From contig CM082583.2 in NCBI GenBank assembly GCA_040954595.2, positions 930,001 through 994,000 of the forward strand: a DNA stretch of 64,000 nucleotides. Reading direction: 5' to 3'. Under the pieces are notes generated by a model. The model did not search any database. It saw only the letters and a program-made list of their open reading frames with translations, and was not told the origin of the DNA. Each line of letters opens with the position of its first letter. Positions within the stretch are counted from its first letter, which is position 1. The stretch is from Balanoglossus misakiensis (taxonomy: Eukaryota; Hemichordata). Of the stretch, positions 20,891-32,726 are shown piece after piece. The translations under genes and the position numbers were made by a program.

Positions 20891-22942
20891 GATGAATGGG
20901 AATTCAATGTTTAAAAACCTGTGTGGAAAGTGTCTCTACCCTTTTGAAACTAAGAAAAGAATTTATTCTTATTTATTTTGAAAAAATCACAATTTTTCGA
21001 AAAAAAGTCGAAAATGGTAATTTTGTCATGGGTGATTCAAATTATACCGCCTTTTCTGGAATTTGCAGCACTTTTTACAAGAGAACGACACTTCATGCTC
21101 CATAATATTTCCGAAAATGAAGAAAAGAGTTAATTTTTTATGATTTTTTAAAAATTTACAATTTTTGTCAAAATATGGCCAAAATGGCTATTTTTTCTTG
21201 AATTCCGTCAATATCTCTGCATTTTTGGAGTGGTCGAAAGTTTTAACATACAATCAACATGTCATATATGATCAGGGCACCAAATTCGAAGAACAAAGTT
21301 TTTTTTTTATTTTTTTTTCTAAAAATGACATTTTCAAGGAAAATTTGGTAAAACGCAATTTTGTCTGCAGTGAGCCAAATTGGCCGTTTTTTGTGGAATT
21401 TGTATCGATATATGTATACGAAGAGCATTCTATACTCCATCAGATTTCCGAAAATGTAGAAAACAGGTATTTTTTGTAATTTTCAAAAATTTACCATTTT
21501 GACCGAATTGTGGCTAAAATTGTTATTTTCGCGTTGAATGCCGCCAGTGTCACTGCTTTTAAAAGTCATTAAAACTTTTAACATACAAGCAATTGTTTAT
21601 ATATGATCAGGTCACCGAATTTAAAGAATAAAGAATATTTTCCCTAAAAATGACCTTTTTGGTGCAAAAACGAATAAAACGCAATTTTGTATTAAATCAG
21701 CTCATTCAGAGTGCATTTTTTATAATCAGCACCATTTTTACATATAATGGAAATTTCATACATCATCAGATATCCAAATATGAAAAAATGATTTAGATTT
21801 TAGATGATTGTCCAAAAGTAGCTGATATCTAATAAATGTAGTATTGAACCGTTCTGTCCCCCCCCCCCCTACATTACATGCGGTACGCCGATGTCAGCTT
21901 ACCCATCAGTACTGCAGGCCGTGCCCACAACTAACGTCGGTGTTTGAAACGCCCTGGTTAAATTCGGGCTTTCTCTATAAATTGACAGGCAATAATGTAG
22001 TCCTACCGGAACAAATGTCGAGTGTTGACCCGCTGTGACTTTCCCCCTTCGGTTTGCCCGACTTAGCCAACGTCTTTGTACTAGAGTGTCGGGTCTTTTG
22101 CAGAGCCAGGCCGAAGGAAATCCGACTTGATCACCGTTGCTAACGAACGCTAGTGTCTGTCATGGTGTGCCGGGGTTTTAGTCGAGCCAGGCCGTAGGAG
22201 ATCTGACTTGATCATCGTGGTCAATGTACGCGTGTTTCCGCTCTAAAGTGCCGGGGCTTCAGCTAAACCAGGCCGTAGGAAATCCGACGTAATCACCGTT
22301 GATAACTTACGCCAGTCTGTGTCATATAGAGCCGGTGTACCAGCTGAGTCACGCCGTGGGAAATCTTACTTGATCAACGTGGTCAATGTACGCCTGTTTC
22401 TGCTCTAGAGAGCCGGGGCTTCAGCTGAGCCAGGCCGTAGGAAACCCGACGTGATTACCGTTGTTAACTTACGCCAGTTTGTGTCCTATATATAGTGCCG
22501 GGGCATCAGCCGTGCCAGGCCGAAGGAAATGTGAGTAGATCAACGTGGTCTCTGTACGCGTGTTTCTGCTCTAGAGTGCCAGGGCTTTAGCCAAGCCATG
22601 CCGTAGAAAATCTGACTTGATCACCGTTGCTAACGAACGCTAGTGTCTGTCATAGTGTGCCGGGGTTTTAGTCGAACCAAGCCGTAGGAGATCAGACTTG
22701 ATCAACGTGGTCTCTGTACGCGTGTTTCTGCTCTGGAGTGACGGGGCTTTATCCAAGCCATGCCGTAGAAAATCTGACTTGATCACCGTTGCTAACCTAC
22801 GCTAGTGTCTGTCATATTGTGACGGAGATTTAGCCGAGCCAGGCCGTAGAAAAATCGACTTGTTCAACGTTACCAGTGTGCAACTGTTTCTGCTCTAGAG
22901 TGTCAGGGTTTTAGCCGACTTATGCTGTAGGAAATCTGAGTT
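20891..22942 (+). repeat. Satellite unit 7 (2052 bp, type I)
   Basis: Type I AT block; poly-C run of 12 (21858-21869); spacer with TACATTACATGCGG; 10.5-monomer block 22085-22942. The TATAAA of the spacer is at 21976-21981. Confidence 0.93.
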
Positions 22943-24978
22943 GATGAACGGGAATTCAATGTTAGAAATCCGTGTGGAAAGTATCTCTACCCGTTTGGAA
23001 CTAAGAAAAGAATTTATTCTTATTTATTTTGTAAAAAAACAATATTTCGAAAAAAAGTCGAAAATGGTAATTTTGTCTTGGGTGATTCAAATTATACCGC
23101 CTTTTCTGGAATTTGCAGCACTTTTTACAAGAGAACGACACTTCATGCTCCATAATATTTCCGAAAATGAAGAAAAGAGTTAATTTTTTATGATTTTTTT
23201 AAAAATTTACCATTTTTGTCAAAATATGGCCAAAATGGCTATTATTTCTTGAATTCCGTCAATATCTCAGCATTTTTGGAGTGGTCGAAAGTTTTAACAT
23301 ACAATCAACATGTCATATATGATCAGGCACTAAATTCGAAGAACAAAGGTTTTTTATTTTTATTTTCTAAAAATGACATTTTCAAGGAAAATTTGGTAAA
23401 ACGCAATTTTGTCTGCAGTGAGCCAAATTAGACGGTCTTTTGTGGAATTTGTATCGATATATACATACGAAGAGCATTCTATACTCCATCAGATTTCCGA
23501 AAATGTAGAAAACAGGTATTTTTTGTAATTTTCAAAAATTAACCATTTTGACCGAATTGTGGCTAAAATTGTTATTTTCGTGTTGAATGCCGCCAGTGTC
23601 ATTGCTTTTAAAAGTCATAAACAATTTTAACATACAAGCAATTGTTTATATATGATAAGGTCACCGAATTAAAAAAATAAAGAATGTTTTGACTAAAAAT
23701 GACCTTTTTGGTGCAAAAACGAATAAAACGCAATTTTGTATTAAATCAGCTCATTCAGAGTGCATTTTTATAATCAGCACCATTTTTACATATAATGGAA
23801 ATTTCATACATCATCAGATATCCAAATATGAAAAGATGATTTACATTTTAGATGATTGTCAAAAATTAGCTGATATCTGATAAATGTAGTATTGAACCGT
23901 TCTGTCCCCCCCCCCTTACATTATATGCGGTACGCCGATGTCAGCTTACCCGGCAGTACTGTAGGCCGTGCCCCCAACAAACGTCGGTGTTTGAAACGCC
24001 CTGGTTAAATTCGGGCTCTCTCTATAAATCGACAGGCAATAATGCAGTCCTACCGGAACAAATGTCGAGTGTTGACCCGCTGCGACTTTCCCTCTTCGGT
24101 TTGCCCAACTTAGCCAACGTCTTTGTACTAGAGTGTCGGGTCTTTTGCAGAGCCAGGCCGAAGGAAATCCGACTTGATCACCGTTGCTAACGAACGCTAG
24201 TGTCTGTCATGGTGTGCCGGGGTTTTAGTCGAGCCAGGCCGTAGGAGATCTGACTTGATCATCGTGGTCAATGTACGCGTGTTTCCGCTCTAAAGTGCCG
24301 GGGCTTCAGCTAAACCAGGCCGTAGGAAATCCGACGTAATCACCGTTGATAACTTACGCCAGTCTGTGTCATATAGAGCCGGTGCACCAGCCGAGTCACG
24401 CCGTAGGAAATCTGACTTGATCAACGTGGTCAATGTACGCCTGTTTCTGCTCTAGAGTGCCGGGGCTTCAGCTAAGCCAGGCCGTAGGAAACCCGACGTG
24501 ATTACAGTTGTTAACTTACGCCAGTCTGTGTCCTATATATAGTGCCGGGGCATCAGCCGTGCCAGGCCGAAGGAAATGTGAGTAGATCAACGTGGTCTCT
24601 GTACGCGTGTTTCTGCTCTAGAGTGTCAGGGCTTTAGCAAAGCCATGCCGTAGGAAATCTGACTTGATCAACGTTGCTAGCGAACGCTAGTGTCTGTCAT
24701 AGTGTGCCGGGGTTTTAATCGAGCCAAGCCGTAGGAGATCAGACTTGATCAACGTGGTCTCTGTACGCGTGTTTCTGCTCTTGAGTGCCGGGGCTTTATC
24801 CAAGCCATGCCGTAGAAAATCTGACTTGATCACCGTTGCTAACGTACGCTAGTGTCTGTCATATTGTGACGGAGATTTAGCCGTAAAAAATCGACTTGTT
24901 CAACGTTACCAGTGTGCAACTGTTTCTGCTCTAGAGTGTCAGGATTTTAGCCGATTTATGCTGTAGGAAATCAGAGTT
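22943..24978 (+). repeat. Satellite unit 8 (2036 bp, type II)
   Basis: Type II markers: GTTAGAAATCCGTG near 22963, GTTTGGAACTAAG, and GATCAGGCACTAAATTC. Poly-C run of 10 (23906-23915). Monomer block 24132-24978 is about 11 bp short because of a small deletion near 24878 in the GACGGAGATTT monomer. Confidence 0.93.
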
Positions 24979-26721
24979 GATGAACGGGAATTCAATGTTA
25001 GAAAACCCGTGTGGAAGTATCTCTACCCGTTTGAAACTAAGAAAAGAATTTATTCTTATTTATTTTGTAAAAAAGACAATTTTTCGAAACAAAGGCGAAA
25101 ATGGTAATTTTGTCATGGGTGATTCAAATTATACCACCTTTTCTGGAATTTGCAGCACTTTTTACAAGAGAACGACACTTCATGCTCTATAATATTTCCG
25201 AAAATGAAGAAAAGAGTTAATTTTTTATGATTTTTTAAAATTTTACCATTTTTGTCAAAATATGGCCAAAATGGCTATTTTTTCTTGAATTCCGTCAATA
25301 TCTCTGCATTTTTGGAGTGGTCGAAACTTATAACATACAATCAACATGTCATATATGATCGGGGCACCAAATTCGAAGAACAAAGGTTTTTTTATTTTTT
25401 TTTCTAAAAATGACATTTTCAAGGAAAATTTGGTAAAACGCAATTTTGTCTGCAGTGAGCCAAATTAGACGGTCTTTTGTGGAATTTGTATCGATATATA
25501 CATACGAAGAGCATTCTATACTCCATCAGATTTCCGAAAATGTAGAAAAGGGTATTTTTTGTAATTTTGAAAAATTTTCCATTTTGACCAAATTGTGGCT
25601 AAAATTGTTATTTTCGTGTTGAATGCCGCCAGTGTCACTGCTTTTAAAAGTCATAAAAACTTTTAACATACAAGCCATTCTTTATATATGATCAGGTCAC
25701 CGAATTAAAAAAATAAAGAATGTTTTGCCTAAAAATGACCTTTTAGGTGCAAAAACGAATAAAACGTAATTTTGTATTAAATCAGTTCATTCAGAGTGCA
25801 TTTTTTATAATCAGCACCATTTTTACATATAATGGAAATTTCATACATCATCATATATCCAAATATGAAAAAATGATTTAGATTTTAGATGATTGTCCAA
25901 AATTAGCTGATATCTAATAAATGTAGTATTGAACCGTTCTGTTTCCCCCCCCCCCTATATTATATGCGGTACGCCGATGTCAGCTTACCCGTCAGTACTG
26001 CAGGCCGTGCCCCCAACTAACGTCGGTGTTTGTAACGCCCTGGTTAAATTCGGGCTTTCTCTATAAATTGACAGGCAATAATGCAGTCCTACCCGAACAA
26101 ATGTCGAGTGTTGACCCGCTGTGACTTTCCCTCTTCGGTTTGCCCGACTTAGCCAACGTCTTTGTACTAGAGTGTCGGGTCTTTTGCAGAGCCAGGCCGA
26201 AGGAAATCCGACTTGATCACCGTTGCTAACGAACGCTAGTGTCTGTCATGGTGTGCCGGGGTTTTAGTCGAGCCAGGCCGTAGGAGATATGCCTTGATCA
26301 TCGTGGTCAATGTACGCGTGTTTCCGCTCTAAAGTGCCGGGGCTTCAGCTAAACCAGGCCGTAGGAAATCCGACGTAATCACCGTTGATAACTTACGCCA
26401 GTCTGTGTCATATAGAGCCGGTTCACCAGCCGAGTCACGCCGTAGGACATCTGACCTGATCAACGTGGTCAATGTACGCCTGTTTCTGCTCTAGAGTGCC
26501 GGGGCTTCAGCTGAGCCAGGCCGTAGGAAACCCGACGTGATTACCGTTGTTAACTTACGCCAGTCTGTGTCCTATATATAGTGCCGGGGCATCAGCCGTG
26601 CCAGGCCGAAGGAAATGTTAGTCGATCAACGTGGTCTCTGTACGCGTGTTTCTGCTCTAGAGTGTCAGGGCTTTAGCAAAGCCATGCCGTAGGAAATCTG
26701 ACTTGATCAACGTTGCTAACG

Positions 26722-26727
26722 AACGCT
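26722..26727. repeat. LINE target-site duplication, left copy (AACGCT)
   Basis: AACGCT here and at 26915-26920. Intact beta monomers read GAACGCTAGTGTC with a single copy. Confidence 0.8.
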
Positions 26728-26914
26728 CAATATTTTTAAGCGTAATTTGAAAACATACCTTTTTACTCGGTTTTATGTGTAACGTGTTCGATTGTGTCCT
26801 TTTAACTATTTTTACCAGCCTTGTATTTTTTTATCTACTGTTTTAGCTGTGCACAATGCGCTGAGACGTATGTGTAGCGCATTTTAAACAATTCTTAATA
26901 ATAATAATAATAAT
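26728..26914 (+). mobile_element. 5'-truncated L2/CR1-like LINE 3' end
   Basis: A 187 bp insertion in a beta monomer, unlike the satellite. It begins inside a reading frame, has a ~130 bp 3' untranslated part and ends in (AAT)n. A 6 bp duplication (AACGCT) flanks it. The short coding remnant and microsatellite tail match the usual look of L2/CR1-clade non-LTR retrotransposons truncated during target-primed reverse transcription. Family assignment is from recall of these C-termini. A SINE sharing a LINE tail is possible but less likely, given the coding remnant. Confidence 0.78.
26729..26782 (+). pseudogene. C-terminal remnant of LINE reverse transcriptase
   Basis: Seventeen codons and a TAA: NIFKRNLKTYLFTRFYV. 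The pattern FK-x-LKT-x-LF is characteristic of the extreme C-terminus of L2/CR1-like polymerases. Everything upstream was lost on insertion, so no protein is made from it. Confidence 0.72.
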
Positions 26915-26920
26915 AACGCT
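26915..26920. repeat. LINE target-site duplication, right copy (AACGCT)
   Basis: Follows the (AAT)n tail directly; the beta monomer continues with AGTGTCTGTC. Confidence 0.8.
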
Positions 26921-27220
26921 AGTGTCTGTCATAGTGTGCCGGGGTTTTAGTCGAGCCAAGCCGTAGGAGATCAGACTTGATCAACGTGGTCTCTGTACGC
27001 GTGTTTCTGCTCTAGAGTGCCGGGGCTTTATCCAACCCATGCCGTTGAAAATCTGACTTGATCACCGTTGCTAACGTACGCTAGTGTCTGTCATATTGTG
27101 ACGAGATTTAGCCGAGCCAGGCCGTAGAAAAATCGACTTGTTCAACGTTATCAGTGTGCAACTGTTTCTGCTCTAGAGTGTCAGGGTTTTAGCCGACTTA
27201 TGCTGTAGGAAATCTGAGTT

Positions 27221-29274
27221 GATGAACGGGAATTCAATGTTAGAAAACCCGTGTGGAAAGTATCTCTACCCGTTTGAAACTAAGAAAAGAATTTATTCTT
27301 ATTTATTTTTTAAAAAAGACAATTTTTCGAAAACAAGTCGAAAATGGTAATTTTGTCTTGGGTGATTCAAATTATACCACATTTTCTGGAATTTGCAGCA
27401 CTTTTTACAAGAGAACGACACTTCATGCTCCATAATATTTCCGAAAATGAAGAAAAGAGTTTATTTTTTATGATTTTTTACAAATGTACCATTTTGTCAA
27501 AATATGGCCAAAATGGCTATTTTTTCTTGAATTCCGTCAATATCTCTGCATTTTTGGAGTGGTCGAAAGTTTTAACATACAATCAACATGTCATATATGA
27601 TCAGGGCACCAAATTCGAAGAACGAAGGTTTTTTTATTTTATTTTTCTAAAAATGACATTTTCAAGAAAAATTTGGTAAAACGCAATTTTGTCTGCAGTG
27701 AGCCAAATTAGACGGTCTTTTGTGGAATTTGTATCGATATATATATACGAAGAGCATTCTATACTCCATCAGATTTCCGAAAATGTAGAAAACAGGTATT
27801 TTTTGTAATTTTCAAAAATTTACCATTTTGACCAAATTGTGGTTAAATTGTTATTTTCGTGTTGAATGCCGCCAGTGTCACTGCTTTTAAATGTCATAAA
27901 AACTTTTAACATGCAAGCAATTGCTTATATATGATCAGGCCACCGAATTAAAAAAATAAAGAATGTTTTGCCTAAAAATGACCTTTTTGGTGCAAAAACG
28001 AATAAAAAGCAATTTTGTATTAAATCAGCTCATTCAGAGTGCATTTTTTATAATCAGCACCATTTTTACATATATTGGAAATTTCATACATCATCAGATA
28101 TCCAAATATGAAAAAATGATTTAGATTTTAGATGATTGTCCAAAATTAGCTGATATCTAATAAATGTAGTATTGAACCGTTCTGTCCCACCCCCCCCCCC
28201 CTACATTATATGCGGTACGCCGATGTCAGCTTACCCGGCAGTACTGCAGGCCGTGCCCCCAAATAACGTCGGTGTTTGAAACGCCCTGGTTAAATTCGGG
28301 CTTTCTCTATAAATTGACAGGCAATAATGCAGTCCTACCCGAACAAATATCGAGTGTTGACCCGCTGTGACTTTCCCTCTTCGGTTTGCCCGACTTAGCC
28401 AACGTCTTTGTACTAATGTGTCGGGTCTTTTGCAGAGCCAGGCCGAAGGAAATCCGACTTGATCACCGTTGCTAACGAACGCTAGTGTCTGTCATGGTGT
28501 GCCGGGGTTTTAGTCGAGCCAGGCCGTAGGAGATCTGACTTGATCATCGTGGTCAATGTACGCGTGTTTCCGCTCTAAAGTGCCGGGGCTTCAGCTAAAC
28601 CATGCCGTAGGAAATCCGACGTAATCACCGTTGATAACTTTCGCCAGTCTGTGTCATATAGAGCCGGTGCACCAGCCGAGTCACGCCGTAGGAAATCTTA
28701 CTTGATCAACGTGGTCAATGTACGCCTGTTTCTGCTCTAGAGTGCCGGGGCTTCAGCTGAGCCAGGCCGTGGGAAACCCGACGTGATTACCGTTGTTAAC
28801 TTACGCCAGTTTGTGTCCTATATATAGTGCCGGGGCATCAGCCGTGCCAGGCCGAAGGAAATGTGAGTAGATCAACGTGGTCTCTGTACGCGTGTTTCTG
28901 CTCTAGAGTGCCAGGGCTTTAGCCAAGCCATGCCGTAGGAAATCTGACTTGATCAACGTTGCTAACGAACGCTAGTGTCTGTCATAGTGTGCCGGGGTTT
29001 TAGTCGAGCCAAGCCGTAGGAGATCAGACTTGATCAACGTGGTCTCTGTACGTGTGTTTCTGCTCTAGAGTGCCGGGGCTTTATCCAACCCATGCCGTAG
29101 AAAATCTGACTTGATCACCGTTGCTAACGTACGCTAGTGTCTGTCATATTGTGACGGAGATTTAGCCGAGCCAGGCCGTAGAAAAATCGACTTGTTCAAC
29201 GTTACCAGTGTGCAACTGTTTCTGCTCTAGAGTGTCAGGGTTTTAGCCGACTTATGCTGTAGGAAATCTGAGTT
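27221..29274 (+). repeat. Satellite unit 10 (2054 bp, type IV)
   Basis: AT block close to unit 3. The poly-C run is CCC, A, then 12 C (28186-28201). Spacer with CCCAAATAACG; 10.5-monomer block 28417-29274. Confidence 0.93.
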
Positions 29275-31165
29275 GATGAACGGGAATTCAATGTTAGAAA
29301 ACCCGTGTGGAAAGTATCTCTACCCGTTTGAAACTAAGAAAAGAATTTATTCTTATTTATTTTGTAAAAAAGACAATTTTTCGAAAAAAAGTCGAAAAAT
29401 TGCAATTTTGTCTTGGGTGATTCAAATTATACCGCCTTTTCTGGAATTTGCAGCACTTTTTACAAGAGAACGACACTTCATGCTCCATAATATTTCCGAA
29501 AATGAAGAAAAGAGTTAATTTTTTATGATTTTTCAAAAATTTACCATTTTGTCAAAATATGGCCAAAATGGCTATTTTTTCTTGAATTCCGTCAATATCT
29601 CTGCATTTTTGGAGTGGTCGAAAGTTTTAACATACAATCAACATGTCATATATGATCAGGGCACCAAATTCGAAGAACGAAGGTTTTTTTATTTTATTTT
29701 TCTAAAAATGACATTTTCAAGGAAAATTTGGTAAAACGCAATTTTGTCTGCAGTGAGCCAAATTAGACGGTCTTTTGTGAAATTTGTATCGATATATATA
29801 TACGAAGAGCATTCTATACTCCATCAGATTTCCGAAAATGTAGAAAACAGGTATTTTTTGTAATTTTCAAAAATTTACCATTTTGACCAAATTGTGGTTA
29901 AAATTGTTATTTTCGTGTTGAATGCCGCCAGTGTCACTGCTTTTAAAAGTCATAAAAACTTTTAACATGCAAGCAATTGCTTATATATGATCAGGCCACC
30001 GAATTAAAAAAATAAAGAATGTTTTGCCTAAAAATGACCTTTTTGGTGCAAAAACGAATAAAACGCAATTTTGTATTAAATCAGCTCATTCAGAGTGCAT
30101 TTTTTATAATCAGCACCATTTTTACATATATTGAAAATTTCATACATCATCAGATATCCAAATATGAAAAAATGATTTAGATTTTAGATGATTGTCCAAA
30201 ATTAGCTGATATCTAATAAATGTAGTATTGAACCGTTCTGTCCCCCCCCCCCCCTACGTTATATGCGGTACGCCAATGTCAGCTTACCCGGCAGTACTGC
30301 AGGCCGTGCCCCCAAATAACGTCGGTGTTTGAAACGCCCTGGTTAAATTCGGGCTTTCTCTATAAATTGACAGGCAATAATGCAGTCCTACCCGAACAAA
30401 TGTCGAGTGTTGACCCGCTGTGACTTTCCCTCTTCGGTTTGCCCGACTTAGCCTACGTCTTTGTACTAATGTGTCGGGTCTTTTGCAGAGCCAGGCCGAA
30501 GGAAATCCGACTTGATCATCGTTGCTAACGAACGCTAGTGTCTGTCATGGTGTGCCGGGGTTTTAGAAGAGCCAGGCCGTAGGAGATCTGACTTGATCAT
30601 CGTGGTCAATGTACGCGTGTTTCCGCTCTAAAGTGCCGGGGCTTCAGCTAAACCAGGCCGTAGGAAATCCGACGTAATCACCGTTGATAACTTACGCCAG
30701 TCTGTGTCATATAGAGCCGGTGCACCAGCCGAATCACGCCGTAGGAAATCTGACTTGATCAACGTGGTCAATGTACGCCTGTTTCTGCTCTAGAGTGCCG
30801 GGGCTTCAGCTGAGCCAGACCGTAGGAAACCCGACGTGATTACCGTTGTTAACTTACGCCAGTCTGTGTCCTATATATAGTGCCGGGGCATCAGCCGTGC
30901 CAGGACGAAGGAAATGTGAGTAGATCAACGTGGTCTCTGTACGCGTGTTTCTGCTCTAGAGTGCCGGGGCTTTATCCAAGCCATGCCGTAGAAAATCTGA
31001 CTTGATCACCGTTGCTAACGTGCGCTAGTGTCTGTCATATTGTGACGGAGATTTAGCCGAGCCAGGCCGTAGAAAAATCGACTTGTTCAACGTTACCATT
31101 GTGCAACTGTTTCTGCTCTAGAGTGTCAGGGTTTTAGCCGACTTATGCTGTAGGAAATCTGAGTT
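29275..31165 (+). repeat. Satellite unit 11 (1891 bp, III/IV mosaic, short block)
   Basis: AT block starts as type III (GAAAAATTGCAATTTTG near 29394) and continues as type IV (GAACGAAGG near 29676). Poly-C run of 13 (30242-30254). Monomer block 30470-31165 has 8.5 monomers, one dimer fewer than standard. TTTTAGAAGAGCC near 30560 is shared with the block of unit 3. Confidence 0.93.
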
Positions 31166-32726
31166 GATGAATGGGAATTCAATGTTAAAAAACCTGTGTG
31201 GAAAGTGTCTCTACCCTTTTGAAACTAAGAAAATAATTTATTCTTATTTATTTTGTAAAAATCACAATTTTTCGAAAAAAAGTCGAAAATGGTAATTTTG
31301 TCATGGGTGATTCAAATTATACCGCCTTTTCTGGAATTTGCAGCACTTTTTACAAGAGAACGACACTTCATGCTCCATAATATTTCCGAAAATGAAGAAA
31401 AGAGTTAATTTTTTATGATTTTTTAAAAATTTACCATTTTTGTCAAAATATGGCCAAAATGGCTATTTTTTCTTGAATTCCGTCAATATCTCTGCATTTT
31501 TGGAGTGGTCGAAAGTTTTAATATACAATCAACATGTCATATATGATCAGGGCACCAAATTCGAAGAACAAAGGTTTTTTTTATTTTTTTTTCTAAAAAT
31601 GACATTTTCAAGGAAAATTTGGTAAAACGCAATTTTGTCTGCAGTGAGCCAAATTGGCCGTTTTTTGTGGAATTTGTATCGATATATGTATACGAAGAGC
31701 ATTCTATACTCCATCAGATTTCCGAAAATGTAGAAAACAGGTATTTTTTGTAATTTTCAAAAATTTACCATTTTGACCGAATTGTGGCTAAAATTGTTAT
31801 TTTCGTGTTGAATGCCGCCAGTGTCACTGCTTTTAAAAGTCATTAAAACTTTTAACATACAAGCAATTGTTTATATACGATCAGGTCACCGAATTTAAAG
31901 AATAAAGAATGTTTTCCCTAAAAATGACCTTTTTGGTGCAAAAACGAATAAAACGCAATTTTGTATTAAATCAGCTCATTCAGAGTGCATTTTTTATAAT
32001 CAGCACCATTTTTACATATAATGGAAATTTCATACATCATCAGATATCCAAATATGAAAAAATGATTTAGATTTTAGATGATTGTCCAAAAGTAGCTGAT
32101 ATCTAATAAATATAGTATTGAACCGTTCTGTTCCCCCCTCCCCTACATTAAATGCGGTACGCCGATGTCAGCTTACCCGTCAGTACTGCAGGCCGTGCCC
32201 ACAACTAACGCCGGTGTTTAAAACGCCCTGGTTAAATTCGGGCTTTCTCTATAAATTGACAGGCAATAATGTAGTCCTACCGGAACAAATGTCGAGAGTT
32301 GACCCGCTGTGACTTTCCCTCTTCGGTTTGCCCGACTTAGCCAACGTCTTTGTACTAGAGTGTCGGGTGTTTTGCAGAGCCAGGCCGAAGGAAATCCGAC
32401 TTGATCACCGTTGCTAACGAACGCTAGTGTCTGTCATGGTGTGCCGGGGTTTTAGTCGAGCCAGGCCGTAGGAGATCTGACTGGATCAACGTGGTCTCTG
32501 TACGCGTGTTTCTGCTCTAGAGTGCCGGGGCTTTATCCCAGCCATACCGTAGAAAATCTGACTTGATCACCGTTGCTAACGTGCGCTAGTGTCTGTCATA
32601 TTGTGACGGAGATTTAGCCGAGCCAGGCCGTAGAAAAATCGACTTGTTCAACGTTACCATTGTGCAACTGTTTCTGCTCTAGAGTGTCAGGGTTTTAGCC
32701 GACTTATGCTGTAGGAAATCTGAGTT
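31166..32726 (+). repeat. Satellite unit 12 (1561 bp, type I, minimal block)
   Basis: Type I AT block; poly-C run interrupted by T (32133-32143). Monomer block 32359-32726 has only 4.5 monomers, three dimers fewer than standard, yet keeps the special first and last monomers. Confidence 0.94.

Larger units (their letters stand above)
24979..27220 (+). repeat. Satellite unit 9 (interrupted by a LINE fragment)
   Basis: Poly-C run of 11 (25945-25955); monomer block 26171-27220. Subtracting the 193 bp LINE insertion and duplication leaves a standard ~857 bp block and a ~2049 bp unit. AT-block variants CCTTTTAGGTGC and ACGTAATTTTG are shared with unit 27. Confidence 0.92.

Noticed and set aside
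26880-26914. Independent (AAT)n microsatellite
   Set aside because: It lies at the end of the LINE fragment, directly before the target duplication, so it is best read as that element's tail.
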